DNA of 64,000 nucleotides from Roseivirga spongicola (GTDB lineage Bacteria > Bacteroidota > Bacteroidia > Cytophagales > Cyclobacteriaceae). The notes beneath the pieces were generated by a model. The model worked only from the letters and a program-made list of their open reading frames with translations, did no database searches and was not told where the DNA came from. Numbering within the stretch: position 1 is the stretch's first letter; the number at the start of each line of letters is the position of its first letter. A program made the position numbers and the translations under genes. This document shows positions 7,636 through 16,068 of the stretch, in pieces. The stretch is from contig NZ_LRPC01000028.1 in the NCBI RefSeq assembly GCF_001592965.1, forward strand, positions 992,001-1,056,000, read 5' to 3'.

Positions 7636-8169
7636 TTATCTAAATGTTTCTACCAGACTCATTCCACCCGCACTACCTACAAACTGAGATAACTCAAGAA
7701 TTTTGTTGACATCTGGATACCCTTCAATATCCAAAATGCTATAACCTGTACTACTCTGTATGAAAACAACAAACCCTTCAGGTTTATCGCCTTTCTCTTT
7801 CATCATCACAGTCATATTATTGCCTTCCATACGAGCCGTAATTAAGTCTTCATAGCCTTCTGCATGAATATCTTCTGAGAGTTGGGTAAAGAGTTGTGAT
7901 TCTGGTATTTCGGAGCCCTCGTAATTGAAAAACTTGATCTTCTCAATACCATTTATCATTTCCGAAATCTGAGGCATTTCATCTAAGTCCGATGAAAATT
8001 CTTGCTGCAAACCCATCTGAAGGCGTGCATACATTTTGAGGGTACTTTTGTAAAAGAACATCTTAAGACTGGGCTGATGTTCTTTGCGGAAGCGTTCTAC
8101 ACTCCGACTTTGACCATTAACTGAGTATGCTAGCGAACAAAAGATCACTAGTACTAAAAGCTTCTTCAT
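7636..8169 (-). CDS. DUF4252 protein, secreted
   Basis: A 177-aa protein with a signal peptide (MKKLLVLVIFCSLAYSVNGQ). It resembles its upstream neighbour in layout: a start peptide, an ISEMINGIEKIKFFNYEG-like central strand, and a C-terminal half reading MMKEKGDKPEGFVVFIQ and LDIEGYPDVNKILELS. DUF4252 has no known biochemical role; in Bacteroidota it is usually found in ECF sigma/anti-sigma operons, as here. A hairpin with a T run separates it from the first DUF4252 gene, so its expression may be lower. Confidence 0.82.
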   Translation of the reverse strand: MKKLLVLVIFCSLAYSVNGQSRSVERFRKEHQPSLKMFFYKSTLKMYARLQMGLQQEFSSDLDEMPQISEMINGIEKIKFFNYEGSEIPESQLFTQLSEDIHAEGYEDLITARMEGNNMTVMMKEKGDKPEGFVVFIQSSTGYSILDIEGYPDVNKILELSQFVGSAGGMSLVETFR

Positions 8170-8201
8170 ACATCCAAATTTTGAGCTTTTGACTAATTAT
8201 G

Positions 8202-8241
8202 TAAAAAAGTAAACTGAGGCCATCGTTTACCTCAGTTCACT
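8202..8241 (-). terminator. Intra-operon hairpin between the two DUF4252 genes
   Basis: Minus-strand arms AGTGAACTGAGG and CCTCAGTTTACT (12 bp, one mismatch) enclose a 10-nt loop and are followed by a TTTTTTAC tail. It can end or weaken transcription between the first DUF4252 gene and the rest of the operon. Confidence 0.6.
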
Positions 8242-8257
8242 TTAAATTAAGCAATTC

Positions 8258-8791
8258 TTAATTGCCTCCTTGCTGATCGAGGAACTCTAGTTCCTCAAAG
8301 CCTTGCATCCCTATTTTCTTAGAAAGCTTGTAGAGAGCATTTAAATCAATTCCGTCACCAACAATGCTGAGTAGACCAAACTCGCTATCTCCTCCCATTA
8401 CCATGAAGAGTTCGTTGATTTTATTGTTTTTCTCTTTAATCAGGAACCTAATGTCTTTATCGTCATCTCTTACAGACATTAATTCTTCAAAGCCTTTACC
8501 TTCTACCAACTTGATGGCCTCTGTATACATTTTTCTTCCATCTGCACCTTTCTCTTTTCCTAGCACCTGTACACGCTTAATTTTACCTAAAGACTCTTCA
8601 ATCATCTTTTGCTCATCAGCATCCCCGTACTCGATTTTACTTATCATCTGGAACATCTTTCCACTAAAGTTGATGTGAGTAAAAGATTCGTCTGAGGCGT
8701 ACTTACTGAAGTACTTAGATATTGCATCATCCTGAGCATTTGCACCTAAGGCAAACACCGCCATCACCATTGTTAATACTAACTTTTTCAT
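8258..8791 (-). CDS. DUF4252 protein, secreted
   Basis: The ATG at 8791 gives 177 aa and a clean signal peptide (MKKLVLTMVMAVFALGANAQ); an ATG 10 codons upstream would bury it and overlap the anti-sigma gene. The body carries KIKRVQVLGKEKG, an acidic DDDKDIRFLIKEKNN stretch and LLSIVGDGIDLNALYKLS, in the same order as the second DUF4252 protein. The pair probably arose by duplication. Likely periplasmic or outer-membrane associated; role unknown. It follows the anti-sigma gene directly. Confidence 0.85.
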   Translation of the reverse strand: MKKLVLTMVMAVFALGANAQDDAISKYFSKYASDESFTHINFSGKMFQMISKIEYGDADEQKMIEESLGKIKRVQVLGKEKGADGRKMYTEAIKLVEGKGFEELMSVRDDDKDIRFLIKEKNNKINELFMVMGGDSEFGLLSIVGDGIDLNALYKLSKKIGMQGFEELEFLDQQGGN

Positions 8792-8804
8792 ATTCGATTT
8801 TTGA

Positions 8805-9356
8805 CTAATTATTTTCAACATTCATTTCACTAAGCATATTCAACCCCTCTGAAGCCTCTCCTAACTTGGCAAAGTCTTGAAGTTCATCGGTTCCTTTGCT
8901 TAAATTGGTTAACTCGTTCAGGGTGTTCTGCCCTTTATTCATATACCTGGAAACCATGAGTAACTGCTTTTTCAATTCGGCATACGCCAACTCAGGGTCT
9001 TCAAATGTATCTTCTACTTGGTATTGCTGTTGTTGCTGGAAGTAGATAGCTCCACTTATGAACAACACCACTACCGCGGCTGCAATACTTGCATACTGTC
9101 TGAAATAGTCTTTCAGACTAATCACTTTGGCTCCTTTTTGCTCTTCTAGCTGATCTATCTGAGCGAATAATTCTGCATCGAAAGATTCGTCTAGTTCAGC
9201 ATTTTTCTTTTCATCAAAGTGTGCGAAAAGAGTCTTCTCCTCTTCTAGCTGAGCATCTTCTGAAGAAGCCAAAAGCTGTTTCAACTCTTGTTCTTCTTGC
9301 AGGCTGGTTTCAGTCTCCCAGTACTTCTTTAATAATTCTGATGTCTTAGAGTCCAT
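8805..9356 (-). CDS. Membrane anti-sigma-like protein
   Basis: A protein of about 183 aa. The acidic N-terminus (residues 1-75, with ETETSLQEEQELKQLL) lies in the cytosol. One membrane span follows at about residues 82-100 (YASIAAAVVVLFISGAIYF), then a Gln-rich stretch (QQQQQYQ) and a short outer part. There is no zinc-binding His-Cys-Cys set. Its start overlaps the end of the ECF sigma gene, the usual layout for a cognate anti-sigma factor. The assignment rests on context and topology. Confidence 0.75.
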   Translation of the reverse strand: MDSKTSELLKKYWETETSLQEEQELKQLLASSEDAQLEEEKTLFAHFDEKKNAELDESFDAELFAQIDQLEEQKGAKVISLKDYFRQYASIAAAVVVLFISGAIYFQQQQQYQVEDTFEDPELAYAELKKQLLMVSRYMNKGQNTLNELTNLSKGTDELQDFAKLGEASEGLNMLSEMNVENN

Positions 9357-9864
9357 AAGCATCTACTTTCATTAAGCTCTCTTTCAGTTTTCTTCTTGCT
9401 CTGAATAGATTAGTCTTCACCAGATTAATATCTATTCCGAGCATATCTGCAATCTCTTTGTAGGCGTAGCCCTCAATATCTCTAAGGTGCATTACCTCCC
9501 TTTGCCTATCTGGCAAGTCTTCTATGAGATCCATTATTCTTTTCATTAAATCACCTCGTTCGGTGACTACAAACGGAGTATCCCGTTCCTTTCTCGTATC
9601 CAACTCCACTTCAAACAAGTCTGTCTTCTTTACGTGCTTGCTCCTTAATTTATCGAGCGACTTGTTTCTGGTTACTTGCATGCACCAAGCTTCAAGGTTC
9701 TGAATTTGATTAAGCTCATCTCTTTTCTCCCAAACCTTTATCAGGCTTTCCTGAACAACATCTTTAGCCAATTCTTCATCCTTCACAATGTGAAGCGAGA
9801 AGCGGAAAAGCTTGTTCTTCAGGGGTAGAACCTCTTCTTTGAAGCGCGATACATCCATAATCAA
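9346..9864 (-). CDS. ECF-type RNA polymerase sigma factor
   Basis: A 172-aa sigma-70 family protein. Region 2 covers about residues 10-75 (ELAKDVVQESLIKVWEKRDE, then the core-binding WCMQVTRNKSLDKLR). Region 4 covers about 115-165 (LPDRQREVMHLRDIEGYAYKEIADML with a helix-turn-helix). It is first in the operon, followed by an anti-sigma-like protein, two DUF4252 proteins and an ABC exporter, which are probably its regulon. A second Met two codons in is an equally possible start. Confidence 0.92.
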   Translation of the reverse strand: MIMDVSRFKEEVLPLKNKLFRFSLHIVKDEELAKDVVQESLIKVWEKRDELNQIQNLEAWCMQVTRNKSLDKLRSKHVKKTDLFEVELDTRKERDTPFVVTERGDLMKRIMDLIEDLPDRQREVMHLRDIEGYAYKEIADMLGIDINLVKTNLFRARRKLKESLMKVDAYGL

Positions 9865-10308
9865 AAAGTAGACGGCAACGTGTTAAACTAAGTTAACAGG
9901 AAGGACAAAATATTTGCAGAAATTCAGTTTACACCCCTGAAAATCAAAGAATAAAAAATAAAAAATAAAAAAATAAAACAAACCACTATAGGCTCAAAGC
10001 ACCATATTTTTAGAAGCAACTGAAAGTCGCTTTGAATAGCCAACTTTGAAAATGTACGTCACGAAAGTTTCGGGATTAGATTTACGATTGACGTCAATCA
10101 AAATTTGCACATCGTAAATTCCAAGATGCTTTTTAGAATCTAAAGCGAGGAAGGTGTCTTAAAAGCGAACCGTCATTCCCGACTCCGATCGGGAATCTTC
10201 CCAAAATGGCTCCAAAGACCTATAGAGATTCCCAGTCAAGCTGGGAATGACGAAAACAGTAGCTTTTAAGACACCCTCAGTTTTAACTCCTTTTGTGACC
10301 AATAAACT
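9865..10308. other. Intergenic region holding a long inverted repeat
   Basis: About 440 bp between the sigma gene and the TPR lipoprotein gene, both on minus. A run of AAAATAAAA-like units lies at about 9949-9980. The 10151-10277 palindromic element fills the right part. No gene seen. Confidence 0.5.
10151..10277. repeat. Nested palindromic element, GTCATTCCC family
   Basis: The outer arms AAGGTGTCTTAAAAGC (10151-10166) and GCTTTTAAGACACCCT (10262-10277) match at 15 of 16 positions. Nested inside are CGTCATTCCC...CGGGAAT and ATTCCCAG...CTGGGAATGACG. The inner ATTCCC-N10-GGGAAT core resembles dispersed palindromes found in many bacteria. It lies 32 bp after the TPR gene stop and may act as its terminator. 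Confidence 0.75.
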
Positions 10309-11331
10309 TTATTGACAGTCTATAGACTTCAAAGAAGCGACTGCACTTAAATCTTCTGGAGAATTAGAAACAACATCACAGGCCTCGCTCTTCATTCCTA
10401 ACGCTTGGAGAGATAGCGCCCAATAAGCATACATGCGAGGAACATTGGCATCAATATCTGCGGCAAGTTCAAAATTGCGGATAGCAGCTTCATAGTCTTC
10501 TTTAAAATAAAAAAGCATACCTCGGTTTCTATAAGCCCAGGCATTATCTGAGGCTCCTATAATTGAAATTCTAATGTCTTTTTCGGCTTCCTCTAGCCTT
10601 GATTGATTCAGATAAATAAAGGCTCTATTACTAAGAAAGTACGGATTATTGTAGTCTAACTTCAACGCTTGATTAACCAAATCTAAAGCCAAATCGAAGT
10701 CAGGCTCAGGCCTATATGACTCAATTAGCGCTAAAGTATTGTAGATATTAGGCTCATCTGCATTGATTTCTTTTGCTTCGTTCAATCGGTTGATTGCAGT
10801 TTCAAAATCACCCATCATGAACATGCTATTGGCAATGTTGATGTAAACCTCCGTACTATCACTTCCCTTTTCTAAGGCCTGATTGAAAGAGGCAATAGAC
10901 TGAGCATGGTCTTTCATTTCATGATAAGCCAAGCCCTTGGTAAAGTAAACGTATGCGGAGTCCGGTAGCTTATACTCTAACTTGGCAAGGTCACCCAAAG
11001 CCTTTTCGTATTGACCATCGGCCAAATACGCATTAGCCCTATTTCTTAGAGCATCGGCATAACCAGTGTCTACCTGAACTAGGATATTTGAATAGTCAAT
11101 GATAGCTTCTGTATATCTTCCATCTTGATAGAGGGCCACTCCTCTATTGTTCAATGCCTCTTTGTAATCGGGTTTTATAGCTAATGCCTCAGAGTAAAAC
11201 CGAACTGCCTGTTCTAACTGACTATTATTTAAGGCTTCATTGCCTTTAATGAAAAATCGGCCTGCCTTATCCTCATCAGAATCACAGGCAAACACTAAAA
11301 GAGTAGTCAGGAGAAGGAAGTATTTTTTCAT
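10309..11331 (-). CDS. Tetratricopeptide-repeat lipoprotein
   Basis: The ATG at 11331 gives a 340-aa protein with a lipoprotein signal (LLLTTLLVFAC, Cys near 16). About eight TPR units follow, each with the W/A-x2-LG/N...Y.EA...A pattern (for example EALNNRGVALYQDGRYTEAI). TPRs mediate protein-protein contacts; as a lipoprotein it probably works at the envelope. The last residues carry a short Cys-containing tail. Stands alone, followed by the 10151-10277 palindrome. Confidence 0.88.
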   Translation of the reverse strand: MKKYFLLLTTLLVFACDSDEDKAGRFFIKGNEALNNSQLEQAVRFYSEALAIKPDYKEALNNRGVALYQDGRYTEAIIDYSNILVQVDTGYADALRNRANAYLADGQYEKALGDLAKLEYKLPDSAYVYFTKGLAYHEMKDHAQSIASFNQALEKGSDSTEVYINIANSMFMMGDFETAINRLNEAKEINADEPNIYNTLALIESYRPEPDFDLALDLVNQALKLDYNNPYFLSNRAFIYLNQSRLEEAEKDIRISIIGASDNAWAYRNRGMLFYFKEDYEAAIRNFELAADIDANVPRMYAYWALSLQALGMKSEACDVVSNSPEDLSAVASLKSIDCQ

Positions 11332-11445
11332 ATCGATATCGCTGCGCAAAGTAAGGCATCAGTAAGAGTATTAGCAACTTAAGTTGTTCTTATTACGAAG
11401 CATTATGGCTTCATTTTTGCTTATTAATCGCTTAAATTCAACATT

Positions 11446-12129
11446 ATGAAAAAGATAATCACGCTTGTACTTACCATTTGCAGTCTTCAAGTTTACAGCC
11501 AAGAAGCTGGTATCCGCATTACAAATCAATCGGACAACTTAGAATCTAAAAACCCGCTATATACCATCAATCTAGATGGCAAGACCATCTCCTTAGGAAA
11601 GTTTGGAACCCTAGAAAATATTGACCCTAATTGGATTTCAGCAATTAACGTATTAAAGGGACAATCGGCTTATTCGCTATATGGCAATAAAGGTAAAGAC
11701 GGAGTAGTGATTATCGATCTAAAGTCTTCCGATGAAAGTAGAGCGTACTTTGAAGAAGAACTGAAAAGGTATAAACATCTGACCGAGGTCAATGAGCTTC
11801 AGGATGCATCTCACACAGAAACACAGGAGAATACTATTACTCCACGCAGCACATCAGTAACCGTAAAAGGACAATTCAATTATTTAGAGAATCCTCCATT
11901 AGTTGTAGTTGAGTTAGGTGATGAGCGCCTTGAGATGCAAACCATCGGCAAGCTTAATATCATTAATACAGAGTTGATTGATGAAATAAACGTTTTAAAA
12001 GATAAAGCTTCATTAGCCCTTTATAAAGCAGAAGATAAGCCAGGTGTAGTATTGATAAAGTTGAAAGACAACAAAAAATCTGCAAAGGAATTCAAGAAAA
12101 TAAAGAAGGCCATTAAAAAGAAGAAGTAA
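11446..12129 (+). CDS. Secreted protein with two TonB-plug-like repeats
   Basis: A 227-aa protein with a signal peptide (MKKIITLVLTICSLQVYSQ). Two similar units follow: residues about 35-100 with INVLKGQSAYSLYGNKGKDG then VVIIDLK, and about 140-215 with INVLKDKASLALYKAEDKPG then VVLIKLK. Both echo the plug of SusC/RagA-type receptors (IE.I.VLKG.SA.ALYG..G..GVI.I.TK), but there is no barrel. It ends with a very Lys-rich tail. Possibly a free-standing periplasmic plug module; role unknown. Confidence 0.7.
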   Translation: MKKIITLVLTICSLQVYSQEAGIRITNQSDNLESKNPLYTINLDGKTISLGKFGTLENIDPNWISAINVLKGQSAYSLYGNKGKDGVVIIDLKSSDESRAYFEEELKRYKHLTEVNELQDASHTETQENTITPRSTSVTVKGQFNYLENPPLVVVELGDERLEMQTIGKLNIINTELIDEINVLKDKASLALYKAEDKPGVVLIKLKDNKKSAKEFKKIKKAIKKKK

Positions 12130-12174
12130 GCCCTAGCCTAAGTTTTACTATTTTAGTCATCTGAACTAATTCCT

Positions 12175-12597
12175 ATGGCTAAGAACGAAAACAAGACTAC
12201 AGAGAACGAGGCTAGTGTTGAAGACTTTCTGAATACTGTTAAGGACGAGAGTAAAAGAGCCGACAGCTTCGAAGTGAAGCAAATGATGGAAAGAATAACT
12301 GGTCACCCAGCAAAAATGTGGGGTTCTTCTATTGTTGGCTTCGATGTTTACCATTATAAATATAACAGTGGCCGTGAGGGAGATATGCTAAAAGTTGGTT
12401 TTTCTCCCAGGTCTACGGCCCTAACTCTTTACATAATGCCTGGCTTCGATAGGTACGAAGAGCTAATGAGCAAGCTAGGGAAGTACAAAACAGGAAAGTC
12501 TTGCCTCTATATTAAAAAGCTGGAAAATGTGGATAAGGCTGTACTGGAGGAGTTAATAACCGAGTCTTATAATTATATGACTGAAAAGTACGGTTAA
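12175..12597 (+). CDS. DUF1801 (YdhG-like) protein
   Basis: A 140-aa cytosolic protein with the DUF1801 pattern: HPAKMWGSSIVGFDVYHYKY, then VGFSPRSTALTLYIMPGF and KTGKSCLYIKKL, about residues 43-115. The family has a compact alpha/beta fold and no firmly known function. It lies 45 bp after the plug-repeat gene on the same strand and could share its transcript. Family sure, role unknown. Confidence 0.85.
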   Translation: MAKNENKTTENEASVEDFLNTVKDESKRADSFEVKQMMERITGHPAKMWGSSIVGFDVYHYKYNSGREGDMLKVGFSPRSTALTLYIMPGFDRYEELMSKLGKYKTGKSCLYIKKLENVDKAVLEELITESYNYMTEKYG

Positions 12598-12696
12598 CCC
12601 TTCCTACCTAATTACCGCTAGGTGAAATACCTATTTTAATCCAAAATCATATCTGTTGGTAGGGTAGTTTTTACCCATCTGGTAATACTCTCGTCT

Positions 12697-13044
12697 ATGA
12701 AAAGATATTTCACCTACCTTCTGGCCATTTTACTTTTTGCAGCGTGCATTTTCAATGAAGACATAGTACCTAGTAACCTGTCCGATAAGTTTTTAGGAGC
12801 TGTAAAGAGAAATATCAAAAAAGACCGTCAAGAGCTGCTAGAGGACATGAAAGAGATAACCAAACAAGGCCTAATTGAGTTTGAAGTCTATGACGAGGCT
12901 GGCAAATTAATCACCATCCTTAAGAACCCAGAAGATTTTGATCAAGCCGTTATTCAATCAATAGACTATAAGAATTTCTCTATCAAATCTGTTTCAAACG
13001 TAGCAGTATTAGGAAACATTCAACTGAGTAACTCACTCAATTAA
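12697..13044 (+). CDS. Small hypothetical lipoprotein
   Basis: A 115-aa protein with a lipobox (LLAILLFAAC, Cys at about 17). The rest is charged, with an alternating helix/strand look (LEDMKEITKQGLIEFEVYD), and has no recognised domain. It overlaps the stop of the convergent UbiB-like gene by 4 bp. Function unknown. Confidence 0.6.
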   Translation: MKRYFTYLLAILLFAACIFNEDIVPSNLSDKFLGAVKRNIKKDRQELLEDMKEITKQGLIEFEVYDEAGKLITILKNPEDFDQAVIQSIDYKNFSIKSVSNVAVLGNIQLSNSLN

Positions 13045-14360
13045 GCCACTACCCTTTCCGCCCATTCTGGCTTAGTGGTTCTTACAACCGCCTTTAATTC
13101 ATTCAAAATATTATAAAGACCGAAATAAGTACGGTTGATGTAAAGACCATCGCGGGCACCTCTAGCTTTTTCAGAAGACCTGAACTTCTTCGACTCAGAA
13201 ATCACTTCTCCCATTTCAAAGATCTGTCTGAAATAACCATCGTCACCAAAATCGAAGACATCTTGATGGAATGGCCTACCCAAAAGCCCCATCAATTCTC
13301 GAACCACACCAGAGAAGTAAATTTTATCTTCTTCGGTATCATCATCATAGATAAAACTCAGCTCTTTAAAACGCTGCTCTAGCTCATCGTCTGCAGATAG
13401 CATGTCTTTTCTGATCAAACTAAAATATGGTTCATAAAACTGATCTGGAATCACCTTTACACAACCAAAGTCTATCACCCCTAGGTTTCCATCATTGTCA
13501 ATAATGAAATTACCCGGATGCGGGTCGGCATGTACCTGTTTCAAATTATGAATCTGAAAATCGTAGAAATCCCACATGGCTTGGCCAACCTTATTTCTAG
13601 TCTCCTGATCTGGATTCGACTTAATAAACTCTTTGAGCACCTTACCATCCATCCAATCCATGGTGATTACTCTATCTGAAGAGTATTGAGGATAATACTT
13701 CGGAAATTTAAGGTTTTCAATATGTGCACAAGCTTCAGATATTTCCATCGATCTCTCAACTTCTAACTGATAATCAGTCTCTTCCAATAGCTTAGTCTCT
13801 ACCTCTTCCATATAATGATCGAGGTCTCGCTCATTAAGATTCATTAACCTTACTGCAAAAGGGCGCACAAGCTTTAAATCAGACTTTACAGAATTGGCCA
13901 CTCCCGGATACTGAATCTTCACAGCATACGTTTTACCGTCTTTCTTGGCTTGGTGCACCTGACCGATAGATGCTGCATTTACAGCCGACTTGGTGAAACT
14001 GTCGAATATCTCGGTTGGGCTTTCTTTAAAATATTGCTGAAAAGTTTTAACCACCAACGGATAAGACAAAGGCGGAGCAGAATACTGCGCCATCGAAAAT
14101 TTATCTTGATAAGCTGCAGGCAAAAGGTTTTTATCCATGCTCATCATCTGAGCTACCTTTAGCGCACTACCTTTTAATTCGCTCAAAGAATTATAAATAT
14201 CGCGGGCGTTATCGGCATGAAGCTCATCTTTGCTCAAAGAAGGATTTACAGCCTTTTTTGCATAGTGCTTCACATAATTACCTCCTACTTTCGCTCCCGT
14301 CTTCACAAATTTGGCCGCACGTTGCACCTTTGAAGTAGGTATTTTCGATTGCTCCTTCAT
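13041..14360 (-). CDS. ABC1/UbiB-family atypical kinase
   Basis: A 439-aa protein of the ABC1/AarF/UbiB family. The family-specific KxGQ-like N-terminal motif is seen as LKVAQMMSMD, with the A-rich loop region AASIGQVHQA near residue 130 and the ATP-binding Lys in YAVKIQYPG. Catalytic HADPHPGNFI and IDFGCVK are present. Members are small-molecule ATPases or kinases linked with quinone or lipid metabolism. It forms an operon with the TetR-like gene 9 bp upstream, a common pairing in Bacteroidota. Confidence 0.9.
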   Translation of the reverse strand: MKEQSKIPTSKVQRAAKFVKTGAKVGGNYVKHYAKKAVNPSLSKDELHADNARDIYNSLSELKGSALKVAQMMSMDKNLLPAAYQDKFSMAQYSAPPLSYPLVVKTFQQYFKESPTEIFDSFTKSAVNAASIGQVHQAKKDGKTYAVKIQYPGVANSVKSDLKLVRPFAVRLMNLNERDLDHYMEEVETKLLEETDYQLEVERSMEISEACAHIENLKFPKYYPQYSSDRVITMDWMDGKVLKEFIKSNPDQETRNKVGQAMWDFYDFQIHNLKQVHADPHPGNFIIDNDGNLGVIDFGCVKVIPDQFYEPYFSLIRKDMLSADDELEQRFKELSFIYDDDTEEDKIYFSGVVRELMGLLGRPFHQDVFDFGDDGYFRQIFEMGEVISESKKFRSSEKARGARDGLYINRTYFGLYNILNELKAVVRTTKPEWAERVVA

Positions 14361-14369
14361 CTAAGCTTA

Positions 14370-15035
14370 TTATCGGTTTTGAAATAGAAATTTGCCAAAG
14401 TCAACAATGGCATCTAGTGGGCCTCTACCCATTAAATCGAAAGCCAAATTCACTGACTTTTCAATTGCTGCATCGGTCTTCTCGAAGCCTCTGCTCTCAT
14501 CTTTTATCCAGAAACCAATAACAAATAAGAACTGAAGCCAAAGCGCCTCATCATACTTTTTGCTTATCACTGGTCGCTTTTCAATCTCCTCCGTTTCTTC
14601 ACCTTCAAGCAAAAGCTCATTTACCCAATCTTTAAAGGCTTTTCTCACTTCAATGAGATAATATGGAGTGAGTTCAGGTCTGATTTTCTTCGGAACAGTC
14701 TGCAGAATATAGCTTCGGTGTCCCTTCAGTTTTTCTATGAAAGAATAGAAGAAGGCCAGCATTTTTTCACGCACAGAATACTCGTCATAAACAGAATCAT
14801 TTTTCACCATTTCTAGCGTGTCGTTAAAAATGGAGAGCCATATCTGCTTCTCAATATTTTCAAAAGAATTGAAGCTCTCATAGAAGTCTTCTTCCTTGAT
14901 TTTCAAATCTTTTATAAACTTAAATATGGACTCTGGCTTCTTGCCATGCTCCAACACATAAGAGATATAACCTTCTCTGATTTTCTCCTCTGGCGACTTT
15001 CTAACAGCCTTTTTTGCAGCTTTCTTTTCTTCCAT
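14370..15035 (-). CDS. TetR-like transcriptional regulator
   Basis: The ATG at 15035 gives 221 aa and starts with a Lys/Ala-rich stretch (MEEKKAAKKAVRK) followed by an N-terminal helix-turn-helix region (about 15-65, with KIKEEDFYESFNSFENIEKQIW) typical of TetR proteins. The C-terminal part is all-helical. It is the first gene of a two-gene operon with the UbiB-like kinase and probably regulates it. The DNA-binding recognition helix is divergent, so the call is by overall layout. Confidence 0.72.
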   Translation of the reverse strand: MEEKKAAKKAVRKSPEEKIREGYISYVLEHGKKPESIFKFIKDLKIKEEDFYESFNSFENIEKQIWLSIFNDTLEMVKNDSVYDEYSVREKMLAFFYSFIEKLKGHRSYILQTVPKKIRPELTPYYLIEVRKAFKDWVNELLLEGEETEEIEKRPVISKKYDEALWLQFLFVIGFWIKDESRGFEKTDAAIEKSVNLAFDLMGRGPLDAIVDFGKFLFQNR

Positions 15036-15153
15036 GCCAGCATAACATCTGTTTATAGAAAAAGGTTGGCTCAAGCTTAAGTTTGATTAGATTTTTTCAC
15101 TGTCTGTTACCCAAAAGCTCAATGGACTCGTCAACAGTGTGAATCAACACGCT

Positions 15154-16068
15154 ATGAAACCTTTCATTATTCAAACGCATAACCTCAATTTTTACTTTAA
15201 AGACTTTAAAGCTTTAAGTGAGGTAAATCTTCAAGTACCGCAGGGCAGCATTTTTGGCTTCCTTGGGCCTAATGGAGCTGGGAAAACTACCACAATTAGA
15301 ATTCTGCTCGACCTGTTTCATGCTAAACCAGGAGAAATAGAGCTTTTTGGTACAAACTACAACCAAAGCAGAAATGAAATTTTACAGAGGGTTGGAGCAC
15401 TTATTGAAAATCCTTCCATCTACAAGCACCTTTCTGGAAGACAAAACCTAGAAATAATTAGGCGTATGGTAAGCGCCCCAAAATCTAGAATTGATGAAGT
15501 GCTTGAGATAGTTCGCTTAAGAGATAATGCTGACAAAAAGGCTAAAAACTATTCTTTAGGTATGTGTCAAAGACTTGGCCTTGCAGCTGCTCTACTCACC
15601 GATCCAGATTTACTTATTCTAGATGAGCCAACCAACGGACTAGACCCCAGTGGAATTATTGAAATGAGAGAACTGATCATCAGATTGAATAAAGAGCACG
15701 GAAAAACCATCTTTCTTTCTAGCCATATTCTTTCAGAGATTGAAAAGCTAGCTACCGATGTAGCCATAATTGATGGAGGAAGAATTCTTTATCAGGGGAA
15801 ACTAGATGGTCTGCATGGAGATGCTCAGTCTATGGAATTGAAGATAGAGCTAGATAGCACAGAAGATGCAGCCAATATTATAAGAAGCCTCAACTATACC
15901 ATTTCAGAAGTAAATGGCAGATCAATTAACCTACCAATTGAACGTAAGTCTGACATAGCAAAAATAAACAAGGCACTAGTTGAAGCTGGCGTAGAAGTTT
16001 ACGGACTGCAAAGTTCTGCTGAAACGCTTGAATCAATATTCCTGAACATCACAAAAAAACTCAACTAA
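15154..16068 (+). CDS. ABC transporter ATP-binding protein
   Basis: The ATG at 15154 gives 304 aa (an in-frame GTG lies five codons upstream). Walker A is GPNGAGKTT, signature YSLGMCQRLG, Walker B LLILDEPTNGLDP, switch SSHILSEIE. The C-terminal region is the regulatory extension of ABC-2 exporters. It is joined to the permease gene by a TAATG overlap. Substrate unknown; a bacitracin- or lantibiotic-type exporter is one option. Confidence 0.9.
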   Translation: MKPFIIQTHNLNFYFKDFKALSEVNLQVPQGSIFGFLGPNGAGKTTTIRILLDLFHAKPGEIELFGTNYNQSRNEILQRVGALIENPSIYKHLSGRQNLEIIRRMVSAPKSRIDEVLEIVRLRDNADKKAKNYSLGMCQRLGLAAALLTDPDLLILDEPTNGLDPSGIIEMRELIIRLNKEHGKTIFLSSHILSEIEKLATDVAIIDGGRILYQGKLDGLHGDAQSMELKIELDSTEDAANIIRSLNYTISEVNGRSINLPIERKSDIAKINKALVEAGVEVYGLQSSAETLESIFLNITKKLN

